A stretch of DNA of 64,000 nucleotides from Hydrogenivirga caldilitoris (GTDB lineage Bacteria > Aquificota > Aquificia > Aquificales > Aquificaceae), in contig NZ_RCCJ01000001.1 of NCBI RefSeq assembly GCF_003664005.1, positions 868,001-932,000 of the forward strand, read 5' to 3'. The translations under genes and the position numbers were made by a program. Below the pieces are notes generated by a model. It searched no databases, was not told the origin of the DNA, and saw only the letters and a program-made list of their open reading frames with translations. Shown piece after piece: positions 51,082 through 60,019 of the stretch (positions are counted from its first letter, which is position 1; the number at the start of each line of letters is the position of its first letter).

Positions 51082-52903
51082 TGTTACCTTCTCCCCTTCT
51101 TAATTTAATCCAGAAGCTGCTGCCCTTTCCAGGCTCGGAAGCTACCCCTATGCTTCCTCCCATCCTTTCAGCAGCTCTCTTGGCTATGGCAAGACCCGCA
51201 CCGGTCCCTGGGTAGCTCTCCTCTCCGTGGAGCCTCTCAAACATACGGAATATCCTCTCCTGAAACTCTCCGTCTATACCGATGCCGTTGTCTTTAATCC
51301 AGAAGGTTACCCAGTCGTTGCTCTCAGCTTTCACCTCTATCTCCGGTCTCCTTTCCGGGTGCCTGTACTTAAGGGCGTTGGATATAAGGTTGAGAAGGAC
51401 TAACCTGAGCAGGGTTTCATCGGCAAGAACCGGCGGCAACGGCTCCTTTACCTCAACCTTAGCCCCACTGCTTCTTATCTCCTCCCCGAAGTAGGAGAGA
51501 ATCTCGGAAAGGACCTCTTTCAGTTCAATCCTTTTAAGCTCAGGTTTACTGCCGGTAATTCTGGTATAGGTCAGTATGTCCTCTATGAGTTTTGCCATCT
51601 TCTGAGCTGTTCCGGATATCCTCTGGACGAGCTCCAGGGCACCTTCGGGGAGGTCTTCTCCGTAGTCCTCAAGGACAGCTTCCGCATAGGACTGGAGGGC
51701 TCTCAGGGGAGCTTTCAGGTCATGGGAGATGCTGTGGGAGAAACTCCTGAGGTCCTCAAGGAGTTCAAGAACTCTCCTTTCCGCAACCTTCTTCTCCGTT
51801 ATATCAACGACCACACCGAGGTAGCCTTTTATGTTGCCCTCAGCATCCCTATATTCCGCTGCAGCAGTGAGAGCCCAGAACCTCGTTCCGTCCTTTTTCA
51901 GGAGCTCCGCCTCAACCACGTCCGGTCCCAGTCTGCCCGCTTTCCTCTCCATGAGCCTGCGGGCAAGCCATTCACGGTACTCGGGAGCTATAACCTCAAG
52001 CATGGTCTTCTTACCTATGACCTCTTCAGGCTCGTAGCCGCTCATCTCCGAGAGTCTCCGATTAATGAATAGGAAGACTCCTCTCTCATCGGCGAGGTAA
52101 ACGCCCACAAGGGGGTTCTCCACCATCTGTCTGTACCTTGACTCCGACTCCGCGAGCTCCCTCGTCCTCTCCTCAACGAGCCTGAGAAGTTCCTTCTGAA
52201 AGAGCTTCCTCTGGGTTATATCCTCAACCGTTGTTATGATAAGCTCTTCATCACCAATCTTCTCAAGGGTCGCGTTTACAGACACCCATCTCTCCCCTTC
52301 GTCCTTCAGCCTGAGCTCAAAGTTCCTTACCTCTCCTTTCTCAAGGAGCTCTTTCGTAAACCTCTTCCTGTCCTTCTTAGAACCGTATAACTGGGTAACC
52401 CTCAGGTTTTCTAACCTCTTTATATCTCCACCTAAGAGTTCAGCGAGGAAGGGATTGGCGTACAAAACCTTTCCGTCCTTTGCGGTTATCAGGACTCCCA
52501 CCGGCAGGTCTTCAAGTATCCTGCGGAGTTTTTCCTCCGCCTTCTTCTGCTGTGTTATATCCCGTGCGACAGTGATTATGAGACGTTTATCGCCCACGCT
52601 AACCAGTCTTGAGTCAAGGAGTGCCCAGAAGGGTCTTCCGTCCTTACTGAGAAACTCAGCCTCAAAGTCCCTTACCATACCTTTTTCCAACAACCCCCTT
52701 AAGAAGAGCTCCCTGTCCGCAGGGTTTTTGTAGAGTTTGGTTACGTTGAGCCCCTTTATCTCCTCCTCCGTGTATCCTGTAAACTCAAGGACTATCCTGT
52801 TCGCCTTGAGTATATCTCCCTCCAAGGTCACTATGAGGACACCTACCGGAAAGTTTTCTATAAGTTCCTCAAAAACCGGAGAGAGAACCTCAACCCAATC
52901 CAA
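51062..52903 (-). CDS. PAS-domain sensor histidine kinase
   Basis: A 613-aa soluble kinase with three PAS domains (about 8-120, 122-235, 250-375), the DHp helix with H-box FSHSISHDLKAPLRAL, and the ATPase domain with LNLISNALKY (N), DNGIGID (G1) and GTGAGLAIAKR (G2). No membrane segment is seen, so it senses an internal signal such as redox or oxygen. It overlaps the response regulator gene by 20 bases and the two should form a phosphorelay pair controlling c-di-GMP. Confidence 0.93.
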   Translation of the reverse strand: MDWVEVLSPVFEELIENFPVGVLIVTLEGDILKANRIVLEFTGYTEEEIKGLNVTKLYKNPADRELFLRGLLEKGMVRDFEAEFLSKDGRPFWALLDSRLVSVGDKRLIITVARDITQQKKAEEKLRRILEDLPVGVLITAKDGKVLYANPFLAELLGGDIKRLENLRVTQLYGSKKDRKRFTKELLEKGEVRNFELRLKDEGERWVSVNATLEKIGDEELIITTVEDITQRKLFQKELLRLVEERTRELAESESRYRQMVENPLVGVYLADERGVFLFINRRLSEMSGYEPEEVIGKKTMLEVIAPEYREWLARRLMERKAGRLGPDVVEAELLKKDGTRFWALTAAAEYRDAEGNIKGYLGVVVDITEKKVAERRVLELLEDLRSFSHSISHDLKAPLRALQSYAEAVLEDYGEDLPEGALELVQRISGTAQKMAKLIEDILTYTRITGSKPELKRIELKEVLSEILSYFGEEIRSSGAKVEVKEPLPPVLADETLLRLVLLNLISNALKYRHPERRPEIEVKAESNDWVTFWIKDNGIGIDGEFQERIFRMFERLHGEESYPGTGAGLAIAKRAAERMGGSIGVASEPGKGSSFWIKLRRGEGNIEGGSG

Positions 52904-52909
52904 AATTTT

Positions 52910-53872
52910 TTACCTCTTCTTAAATCTATCTGCCATCCCGAGCTTTTCCATAAGGAAGGTCAGCAATCCATCAACCCTCACCTCAAAGTCAAGGGCGTAG
53001 AGGTTTTCCGAAGGGGGGAGCTTTACCATATCCTTGGGGGTTGTTATGTAGAGTTTATCTTTCTCCAGCCTGAAGTCTCTGTAATCGTGGTGGTCGGGAA
53101 AGCTTAGTTTATCCTTGACCTTAAAGTTAAGCCTTTCAAGGGTTTTAAAGAACTGCTCGTTGTCCCCGAGACCTGCAAAGGCTACTACCTCTTCCCCCCT
53201 TAACTCTTCAAGGGGAACCCTTTCAAAACTGCTGTTTAAAAGATACCTGAACTCCCTGAAGAGCTTAAAAACGGGCTTTCCCTCAATGGAGAACTCAAAG
53301 GGCTCTACGTCCTGATAGGAGAGGACTATTGCGTCTGCCCTCTTTAGGTTTTTAAGAGGTTCTCTCAAAAGTCCTGCGGGAAGGAGTCTGTCGCTTAAGT
53401 CTCTCCTTTTAATCAGGACTACGTCCAAATCCCTGTAGAGTTTTCTGTGCTGGAAGCCGTCATCAAGGATTACGAGCTCCGCCCCGAGCTCTTCCACCGC
53501 AAGAAGTCCGCCCCTGTACCTGTCCTCCGAGACGACGACCGAGACCTCAGGAAGAAGCCTGGCGAGAAGGTAAGCCTCATCTCCCGCAGACCAGGCATCG
53601 GTCTTCAGCTCCCCCCATTCAGAGACCACGAGGGTTCCCTTGCTCTTCCTCCTGTATCCTCTCAGGAGAATCGCCACCCGCAGGGTCCTTCCAAGCTCTT
53701 GGGCTAAAAATCTGACTAGAGAGGTCTTCCCGGAACCGCCGGCGGATATGTTTCCTACCGAAATTACGGGGACAGGAAGCTTTTTCGTTTTAAGAATTCC
53801 TCTGTCATACAGAAGGTTTCTTATAGAGACGGCTCCGCCGTAAATAAGAGAGAAAAGGTAAAGGAGAAACAC
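52910..53872 (-). CDS. lpxK: Tetraacyldisaccharide 4'-kinase LpxK
   Basis: A 320-aa membrane-associated kinase that phosphorylates the 4' position of the lipid A precursor. N-terminal hydrophobic helix, then VPVISVGNISAGGSGKTSLVRFLA with the Walker A motif, ILLRGYRRKS, and the LILDDGFQHRKL signature with the catalytic Asp residues. Its presence shows the organism makes lipid A, so it has a Gram-negative outer membrane. It is followed closely by the PAS kinase gene. Confidence 0.94.
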   Translation of the reverse strand: MFLLYLFSLIYGGAVSIRNLLYDRGILKTKKLPVPVISVGNISAGGSGKTSLVRFLAQELGRTLRVAILLRGYRRKSKGTLVVSEWGELKTDAWSAGDEAYLLARLLPEVSVVVSEDRYRGGLLAVEELGAELVILDDGFQHRKLYRDLDVVLIKRRDLSDRLLPAGLLREPLKNLKRADAIVLSYQDVEPFEFSIEGKPVFKLFREFRYLLNSSFERVPLEELRGEEVVAFAGLGDNEQFFKTLERLNFKVKDKLSFPDHHDYRDFRLEKDKLYITTPKDMVKLPPSENLYALDFEVRVDGLLTFLMEKLGMADRFKKR

Positions 53873-53889
53873 ACTAAAATATTAGCACC

Positions 53890-54432
53890 ATGGAAAGGGA
53901 AAGACTAAAGGCTCTGATAAGGGAACGCTCTCTGAAGGTTGCTGATGAACCTGTCTTCAAACTCTCTTCCGGAAAGCTCAGCAGGTACTACGTGGACCTC
54001 AAGCAGATCACCTTTGACCCGGAGGGGGCGTACCTTGTGGGGAAGCTGATGTATGAGCTCGTGAGTGAGTTCAATCCCGACGGGGTGGGAGGTCTCACCC
54101 TCGGTGCCGACCCGATAGCTTACGCTGTTTCCTTTGTTTCTTACATGGACGGAAATCCCATAAAGCCCTTTGTTGTCAGGAAGGAGCCCAAGGGACACGG
54201 AATGGGGAGACAGATAGAGGGGCTCGTTAAGGAGGGAGAGAGGGTTGCGGTTGTGGAGGATGTGGTAACGACCGCAGGGTCTTCTTTAAAAGCTGTTAGA
54301 GCCTGCAGGGAAGCGGGTCTTGAGGTTATAGGCGTCTTTACCATAGTGGACAGAGAAGAAGGTGGAAAGGAGAACATAGAGGCTGAGGGTTTAGCCCTCT
54401 ACTCGCTGTTCAAGCTATCGGAACTGTTATGA
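53890..54432 (+). CDS. pyrE: Orotate phosphoribosyltransferase
   Basis: A 180-aa enzyme of de novo pyrimidine synthesis (orotate plus PRPP to OMP). VFKLSSGKLSRYYVDLKQI, GLTLGADPIAYAVS and the PRPP loop VAVVEDVVTTAGSSLKAV are the family signatures; VRKEPKGHGMGRQIEG is the flexible loop. Divergent from lpxK with a 17-base gap. It converges with vapC, ending one base before that gene's end. Confidence 0.95.
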   Translation: MERERLKALIRERSLKVADEPVFKLSSGKLSRYYVDLKQITFDPEGAYLVGKLMYELVSEFNPDGVGGLTLGADPIAYAVSFVSYMDGNPIKPFVVRKEPKGHGMGRQIEGLVKEGERVAVVEDVVTTAGSSLKAVRACREAGLEVIGVFTIVDREEGGKENIEAEGLALYSLFKLSELL

Positions 54433-54433
54433 G

Positions 54434-54832
54434 TCATTTAATTAAGTTCAGGGAAAACTCGGAGAGAAGGGCTTTCTCCGGATAGTGTTTTACATTCCTC
54501 GTAACAATCTTCAGCTCATGCACTTTCGCAGTTGCCATTATGAGGCAATCTATGTCTGCAAGGGTTACGCCTTTCTTCCTGTATTTCCTGTAAAATTCGG
54601 CTGCAACATTAACTATATCCCTGTTGAGGAAGAAGGTTTCAAAGGAGTTGAGGAAATCCTCAACGGCACTCATATGCTTCTTTGTAAAAGCTCCTTTGAG
54701 GAGCTCATATCTGGTCAGAATACTTACGTACACCTCCTCATTATCAAACAGCTTGAGAATAAGGTCTCTTGCGTAATCAGCGCCTCTGAGAAAATCAACG
54801 CACACGTCGGTATCTATCAGGTATCCTGCCAA
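54434..54832 (-). CDS. vapC: VapC-type PIN-domain toxin
   Basis: A 132-aa PIN ribonuclease: YLIDTDVCVDFLRG (first Asp), ILTRYELLKGA (Glu), VTLADIDCLIMATA (Asp pair) and KIVTRNVKHY (fourth acidic position region). The quartet of acidic residues is complete, so it should be active. Its start overlaps the antitoxin stop by 16 bases, the usual vapBC order. Confidence 0.9.
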   Translation of the reverse strand: MAGYLIDTDVCVDFLRGADYARDLILKLFDNEEVYVSILTRYELLKGAFTKKHMSAVEDFLNSFETFFLNRDIVNVAAEFYRKYRKKGVTLADIDCLIMATAKVHELKIVTRNVKHYPEKALLSEFSLNLIK

Positions 54833-55071
54833 CGCTCTCTATCCTCCTGTGCTTTGAGCTGTTCGCTTCTCAACTCATTAACAAATTCCGTCCCCTCCTT
54901 TATCCCCAAATCCTTCAGGGTCCCCCACAGAGATTTGAGTCTCTCCTTCCTTTTACTCTTTAAATACTCCCTCAGAGCCTCACCCACTACTTTGCTGAAG
55001 CTCTTTCCCTCCCTGACAGCTTCCCTGTAAAGCTCTTCCGGAATGGATACAGTTTTCTTAACTACCGCCAT
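54817..55071 (-). CDS. vapB: VapB-type ribbon-helix-helix antitoxin
   Basis: An 84-aa protein: VKKTVSIPEELYREAVREGKSFSKVVGEALREYL is a ribbon-helix-helix DNA-binding domain, followed by a charged C-terminal tail that would wrap the toxin. ATG 55071 is preferred over the start at 55113 because TATATT (plus strand 55078-55083) stands 6 bases before it, giving a leaderless transcript. Confidence 0.85.
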   Translation of the reverse strand: MAVVKKTVSIPEELYREAVREGKSFSKVVGEALREYLKSKRKERLKSLWGTLKDLGIKEGTEFVNELRSEQLKAQEDRERWQDT

Positions 55072-55135
55072 AAGAGTAATATAGTCCGGTATTACTTTAC
55101 TGGAAGGTGTCATAATCTTACTCTATACTACTCCC

Positions 55136-55963
55136 ATGCTCGGCATACTCCTTGCCTTTATGTCCGCCTTCTTCTGGGCTACCAACGACATATTTAACAA
55201 GAAGAGTATCCTCAGGGGTTACAACGAGAACTTCGTTCTATGGATACGCTTTCCCGTTGGTGCTCTCCTTCTGCTTCCTGTGGGTATTTACTTCTGGGAC
55301 ATGAACTTCACCGTTTTCTGGACGACCTTTCTCTGGCTCCCTTCCGAGGTGGTGGCTTCTGTTCTCTTTATAAAGGGTATAAAGCACGCTCCCCTCTCCC
55401 TCGGAATGCCTTTCTTCGCCTTCATGCCCCTCTTCTCCGCCCTTTTCGGTTTTTTGATTTTAGGGGAGAGGATAAGCACTTTGGGTCTCCTAGGGATTCT
55501 TCTCATACTCAGTGGTTCCTTTGTTATAACGGGAGGTTCGCTCCTTAGCTTTCTCCGTGTGAACAGGGGTAGTCTTTACATGCTCGGTTCTGCCCTGTTA
55601 TTCGGCTTTAACGTCGTTATCGGGAAGTTTGCTATAACCCACAGCAATCCCTACTTCTTCGCCTGGTATTACTGCCTCATAATGAGCCTCGGTCTCGTGC
55701 CCTTCGTGGGTTTCAGGGAAGTTCTCTCCTTGAAGAATTACAGAAATCCTCTGAACATCCCGATGGGCATTCTCTTCACCCTCGGAATGGTGACCTACAC
55801 AGCCGCCCTCACCTTCACCTACACCTCTTACGTAGCGTCGGTAGAGAGGCTCGCCATAATCCTTGACGTTATTTACGGAAAGCTCTTCTTCGGAGAGGAA
55901 ATAAAGAGGAGCTTCTGGGGAGCACTTTTGATGGTATTAGGAGCCGTGCTCTTGGGTTTTTAA
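55136..55963 (+). CDS. EamA/DMT-family transporter
   Basis: A 275-aa membrane protein with about ten helices in two repeats: MLGILLAFMSAFFWATNDIFNKK opens the first EamA unit, and GSLYMLGSALLFGFNVVIGKFAITH the second. GERISTLGLLGILLILSG and GEEIKRSFWGALLMVLG are the paired repeat ends. Substrate unknown (drug/metabolite family). TATACT 6 bases before the ATG again suggests a leaderless start. Its end overlaps the carbonic anhydrase-like gene by 27 bases tail to tail. Confidence 0.9.
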   Translation: MLGILLAFMSAFFWATNDIFNKKSILRGYNENFVLWIRFPVGALLLLPVGIYFWDMNFTVFWTTFLWLPSEVVASVLFIKGIKHAPLSLGMPFFAFMPLFSALFGFLILGERISTLGLLGILLILSGSFVITGGSLLSFLRVNRGSLYMLGSALLFGFNVVIGKFAITHSNPYFFAWYYCLIMSLGLVPFVGFREVLSLKNYRNPLNIPMGILFTLGMVTYTAALTFTYTSYVASVERLAIILDVIYGKLFFGEEIKRSFWGALLMVLGAVLLGF

Positions 55964-56467
55964 ATACTCGTTCTTATACCTCACGTAGTTCTCAGCCGAC
56001 TCCTCTATGAGCTTTATCTCCTCCTCCTTCAGATCCCTGATGACCTTTGCCGGGACGCCTGCAACGAGAACGCCCGAAGGTATCTTCTTGTTAGGAGTTA
56101 TCAAAGCTCCTGCTCCAACGAGGACGTAGTCCTCTATCTCAACCCCGTCCATTATTACCGCTCCCATGCCTACGAGTATGTTGTTTCCGAGAGTGCATCC
56201 GTGAAGTATCACCCTGTGTCCAACGGTGACGTTATCTCCGATTATCGTCGGGTGGGTGTCGTGGGTAACGTGAACCACCGAGTTGTCCTGAATGTTCGTC
56301 CTCCTCCCTATCCTTATGTAGTTCACATCTCCCCTTACAACGCTCCCGAACCAGACGCTTGAGTCCTCACCTATCTCCACGTCGCCTATAATGTAAACGT
56401 TGTCCGACAGGTAAACGGATGGATGGATTTTGGGAAACTTACCCTTGTAAGGCTTTATGACTGCCAT
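55937..56467 (-). CDS. Gamma-carbonic anhydrase family hexapeptide protein
   Basis: A 176-aa left-handed beta-helix protein built of hexapeptide repeats. The zinc His residues are visible in VVHVTHDTHP and VGHRVILHGC, plus RGDVNYIRIG and the NIQDNSVVH signature; a C-terminal helix follows. It may hydrate CO2 or be a related acyltransferase-like protein. Identification of the family is secure, the activity is not. Confidence 0.9.
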   Translation of the reverse strand: MAVIKPYKGKFPKIHPSVYLSDNVYIIGDVEIGEDSSVWFGSVVRGDVNYIRIGRRTNIQDNSVVHVTHDTHPTIIGDNVTVGHRVILHGCTLGNNILVGMGAVIMDGVEIEDYVLVGAGALITPNKKIPSGVLVAGVPAKVIRDLKEEEIKLIEESAENYVRYKNEYLKTQEHGS

Positions 56468-56484
56468 CGGATTAAATTATAACC

Positions 56485-56568
56485 ATGCCTGCGGTTGAAT
56501 GCCCATGGCTTGAAGCTATCTTTGACCACCGAAGGGCTGAGAAAGCACAGGGAAGCCCTTTACTATGA
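56485..56568 (+). pseudogene. Possible remnant of a transposase C-terminus
   Basis: A 27-codon frame MPAVECPWLEAIFD ending KAQGSPLL has the look of the tail of IS605-type OrfB (TnpB) proteins, which often end in a short Pro-, Glu- and Ser-rich stretch closing with 'GSP-L'. No upstream transposase sequence or element ends are present. This is a weak call made from pattern alone. Confidence 0.2.
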
Positions 56569-56593
56569 GGTAAATATACGAAAGGCTCGTTAA

Positions 56594-56809
56594 TTAAGAA
56601 ACGGATGGAGAAGTTCCTCTCAGATGCTTTCTGATCCAGAAGATGGCACTTATACCCATAGCTATCAGGGTGAGGAATGCGGCTAAGGGAAGGGCTAATT
56701 TCTCGTTCACTCTTATAAGGGTGTCCCAGAAGAAGAGAAACAGGAGATAAAACCCGTAGAGAACGAAGATAAATGATATAACCTGCCAGAGCTTTCTGAG
56801 AAACTGCAT
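56594..56809 (-). CDS. Small two-helix membrane protein
   Basis: A 71-aa protein: MQFLRKLWQVISFIFVLYGFYLLFLFFW (first helix about 9-29), then a second helix (about 38-58) and a basic tail. A longer overlapping frame at 56472-56864 is low complexity and not protein-like, so this one is preferred. An AGGAGGA-like site precedes the ATG. Function unknown; possibly related to its neighbour, the antiporter. Confidence 0.7.
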   Translation of the reverse strand: MQFLRKLWQVISFIFVLYGFYLLFLFFWDTLIRVNEKLALPLAAFLTLIAMGISAIFWIRKHLRGTSPSVS

Positions 56810-56867
56810 AGGAGTATTCTAATACATTCCTCCTTTCCATATCAGCGAGCCGTAAGCCCTTCAAAAC

Positions 56868-58094
56868 TCATAGTTTTGTCACCTCTCCCGCTTTCGTCAG
56901 GGCGAGCTTGGAGGATATTGGTCCAAGGAGCTCATGGATAACGGTAGCACCTATCACCACGTTCACTAAGATAGCACCTACCTCTTTAAAGTTTGGGTTC
57001 TGGTAGGCAAGGAGGGCGAGACCTATAACTATCCCTCCCTGAGGGAAGAGGGCAAAGGCTAGGTATCTCTTTACTTTTTCTTGTGCTCCAGATATATGCC
57101 CTCCTATGTAAACACCTGTGAACTTGCCGGCAAACCTGCTCAGTATGTATATAATGACCACAGGGAAGAATGTAAGGAGCACTTCCAGGTCAAGAAAAGC
57201 TGAGCCCACCACGAAGAAGGCTGTAAATATGAAGTCCTCTATGTAGTTCTCAAGGGGTTTCTCAAACTTTTCCCAGGCGTTGCCCACGTTTGCAATGGTT
57301 ATCCCAACGCTCATCGTAGAGAGAAGCTCGTCAACTCCTAAAACTCTCGCCAAGGCGAAGGTGAGCAGGAGTGTCCCTATGGTCAGGGTAACTACTTCCT
57401 TCCTCTCTCTGGCAAACCGCCCCAAAAGGAACATAAAACTTCCCATAACCGTTCCAAGTATGAGGGCACCGATTATATGAATGGCTATCTCTCCTAAGAC
57501 GGAGCTTAGACTGAGAGATGTTCCCGAGGCGAGGGCTATCGCCACTGAGAAGCTGAGAACGAAGTTTATTATTCCTGTCGCATCATCAAGGGCTGCAACC
57601 CCAAGGACAGTTGTGGTGAGAACTCCCTTAGCTCTATATTCATGGATAACGGCGAGTGTGGCTGTAGGGTCTGTTGGAGATGCCAGAGCGCCGAATAGGA
57701 GAGCTAAAGCAACGACCGTTGTTAGGTTCTCTCCCTGAGTTAAGTAGAGGTAGAGCGCCATGGTGAGTGTGACGAAAAGGTAAGCCAGCTCAGCCTCGCC
57801 AAATGTTATAAGAGCTATGCTCTTCCCAAGCTTTCTAACCTTACTCCAGCTGAGGCTCGCACCTATAAGGAAGGTTATTATGGAGAGGCTCGCGTGGGTA
57901 ACTATATCGGAACGTTCAAGAAAGCTCTTATCTATAACCCCCAGCAGTGAGGGGCTCATCACTATCCCTGCCAGTATGTATCCGCTCACCCGTGGAAGCT
58001 TGATAAGGTTTGCGAGGTTACCGAAGAGGTACCCTGCTATGAGGATTATACCTATCTCTAAGAGGGCTCCTCCCCTATGGATTATCTCCTCCAC
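56868..58094 (-). CDS. Cation:proton antiporter (CPA2/NapA-Kef type)
   Basis: A 408-aa membrane protein with about 12-13 helices. GALASPTDPTATLAV and GVAALDDATGIINF (the adjacent Asp pair of the transport site) are the CPA2 signatures; RFAGKFTGVYIGG and FALFPQGGIVIGLALLA are conserved late helices. It probably exchanges Na+ or K+ for H+. No C-terminal TrkA-N domain is present, so it is the short NapA-like form. Confidence 0.92.
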   Translation of the reverse strand: MEEIIHRGGALLEIGIILIAGYLFGNLANLIKLPRVSGYILAGIVMSPSLLGVIDKSFLERSDIVTHASLSIITFLIGASLSWSKVRKLGKSIALITFGEAELAYLFVTLTMALYLYLTQGENLTTVVALALLFGALASPTDPTATLAVIHEYRAKGVLTTTVLGVAALDDATGIINFVLSFSVAIALASGTSLSLSSVLGEIAIHIIGALILGTVMGSFMFLLGRFARERKEVVTLTIGTLLLTFALARVLGVDELLSTMSVGITIANVGNAWEKFEKPLENYIEDFIFTAFFVVGSAFLDLEVLLTFFPVVIIYILSRFAGKFTGVYIGGHISGAQEKVKRYLAFALFPQGGIVIGLALLAYQNPNFKEVGAILVNVVIGATVIHELLGPISSKLALTKAGEVTKL

Positions 58095-58107
58095 TCAAGA
58101 GATTATA

Positions 58108-59982
58108 TCAGCTCACCGAAAGCAGTCTTCTAAGCTGGTTCTCCACCACAAAGGAGAAGGCTGAAGGGAGTTTGGATACATCCTCAACGCTTATACCAGT
58201 CCTGTCAAAGTAATCTTTAACCATCCTCGTAGCTTCACCAACTCCCACGCCTACTATTGGGAACTTCTGTTTCATCTGGAGGATAAAGGACTTCAGCTCT
58301 TCATTCCTCATCCCTTTAGTTGGCTCTCCATCGGTGAAGAGTATAAGTATCCCCTTTCTGTGGGTACTCTTTATATAGAGCTCCAGGCTCTCAAGTCCTA
58401 TGTTTATGGCTTTTCCGAGGTCAGTTCCCCCGCCCACATTCGTAACGAGCTCCATTATCTTGGCTTTTGCTATTCTGTAATCCTCTTCAAAATCCTTGAG
58501 CTCATAAACATTCTCATTAAAAACTTTTATGGAAAAGGGCATCTTCAGTTTGTTTAAAACCTCGGAAACCAGCAGAAGAGACCTTACTGCGTTTATTATC
58601 TTTTCCTCCTTCTTCATAGACGCAGATATATCTATAAGTAGCTCAAAAGCCAGCTCTTTTCTTTCGGGAATCTCCCTTCTCGTATATATCTTCCCCCTTC
58701 TTATAGGAACCTCTGTGGGAAGCCTCTTAAAGTTCAGCCTCTTGCCGGACATGTAGCTCCCTCCCCAGTGCTCCTCCTCTTCGGGGAGAAGGTTATCAAA
58801 CTTCCTCTTAAAGTGCTCTACGTAGGGAAGAATACTCTTCATTAAGAGCTGATACCTTTTAAACTCCTCCTCTGTGAGTCCGTGTTCCCTCCTGTATTTC
58901 CTGTCCATTTCAGAGAGTTCTTGGTCGTGTATCTCTTGGAGCTTCATACTGTTTGATAGGGAGCTCTCCTCATCCCAGCCCTTGAAAAGGAAGCTCAGGA
59001 ATCCCCTGTGTTCTACATCAACCTCAAGGGTTTTTGGCAGGAAGTGTTTCAGAAAGGCTATATCCTTTTCAAGGAGGTCTAAGTAGCTCATCTGTTTTAC
59101 ATAGTCCTTCATCCAGTCCTGTATTGAGTTTAGAACCTTTAAAAGTTCCCTTCTCTCCACCTCCGGTATGTCTATGGAGGTTTTTTCCTTATACTCCTGA
59201 ATGAGTGACTGGTATTTATCGGGCAACTTACGGAGTATGTCCGTCATTATCCTTCCCCTGTGACCGTCTTCCCTCTTCCTACCTTTAGCTTCCTCTATCA
59301 AGAGGTCTATGTGGTTGAGTTCCTTTGCTTCATCTACCAGAACCCTGTACTTACTCCACAACTCCTCCATAACTATGTCGTATGCGGTCTGGGGGTCCTT
59401 CTCTCTGATGTACTCATAGAAGCTTTTTTCCATACTGTCAGTGTAATGCTTAATCTCTTGGGAGAAAGGCACCTCTTCCCCTAACCATCTGTACGCAAGA
59501 GATAAAGCCAGCTGATGGTGCGGGTAAGTTGTCTCTATCTTTTCCAGGACTTCACGAAGTATAGCCTTCAGACCGAATACCGCCGACGGAACTTCCTCTG
59601 TTATCCTTTCGTTAGCCTTTATGCTCTCCAAAACGGCATAGAGAGTCAGGAAAGAAGTTGGTACGTACCCAGCCCTGAATACCTCCCTCTGTCCAAACCT
59701 CCAGCTGGGAAAGTGGGTGCTCAATAGGTAACTGATTTCATGCCTTACCGAATTTATCGTGTAGTCGTCGGTTTTTCTCAAAAATTCAACTATATTAAAC
59801 ACCACACCTCTCGGTGTTTTTGCTGCGTGAGGAATATCCTCTACCTCACCCCTTGCCCACATCTCAATAACCGGGAGGAACTTCGGGTCATACCCGGCAC
59901 CCCAACCCTCATAGGAGGGTTGAACCTCTATATCAAACTCATCCTCCAAGAGGTTTGCTATTACCTTCCACCTTTCCTTCAT
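58108..59982 (-). CDS. VWA-domain protein (CoxE/NorD-like)
   Basis: A 624-aa protein, mostly helical and charged to about residue 430. A C-terminal von Willebrand A domain follows with the complete MIDAS: DISASM (DxSxS), GGGTDLG (Thr) and FTDGEP (Asp). Proteins of this plan (NorD, CoxE) work with a MoxR-type AAA+ ATPase to assemble metal centres. No moxR gene is visible in the window. Start at 59982 (MKERWKVIANLLEDE) follows a GGAAGG-like site. Confidence 0.85.
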   Translation of the reverse strand: MKERWKVIANLLEDEFDIEVQPSYEGWGAGYDPKFLPVIEMWARGEVEDIPHAAKTPRGVVFNIVEFLRKTDDYTINSVRHEISYLLSTHFPSWRFGQREVFRAGYVPTSFLTLYAVLESIKANERITEEVPSAVFGLKAILREVLEKIETTYPHHQLALSLAYRWLGEEVPFSQEIKHYTDSMEKSFYEYIREKDPQTAYDIVMEELWSKYRVLVDEAKELNHIDLLIEEAKGRKREDGHRGRIMTDILRKLPDKYQSLIQEYKEKTSIDIPEVERRELLKVLNSIQDWMKDYVKQMSYLDLLEKDIAFLKHFLPKTLEVDVEHRGFLSFLFKGWDEESSLSNSMKLQEIHDQELSEMDRKYRREHGLTEEEFKRYQLLMKSILPYVEHFKRKFDNLLPEEEEHWGGSYMSGKRLNFKRLPTEVPIRRGKIYTRREIPERKELAFELLIDISASMKKEEKIINAVRSLLLVSEVLNKLKMPFSIKVFNENVYELKDFEEDYRIAKAKIMELVTNVGGGTDLGKAINIGLESLELYIKSTHRKGILILFTDGEPTKGMRNEELKSFILQMKQKFPIVGVGVGEATRMVKDYFDRTGISVEDVSKLPSAFSFVVENQLRRLLSVS

Positions 59983-60019
59983 TGGATTTAAAGTATTATC
60001 TCGTGAGCTCTTTTCAATG

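Noticed and set aside
54485-55030. Plus-strand frame over vapC/vapB
   Set aside because: It is the complement of a clear VapBC pair.
56472-56864. A 130-aa frame overlapping the small membrane protein
   Set aside because: The two-helix membrane frame at 56594-56809 is more protein-like and has a better ribosome-binding site.
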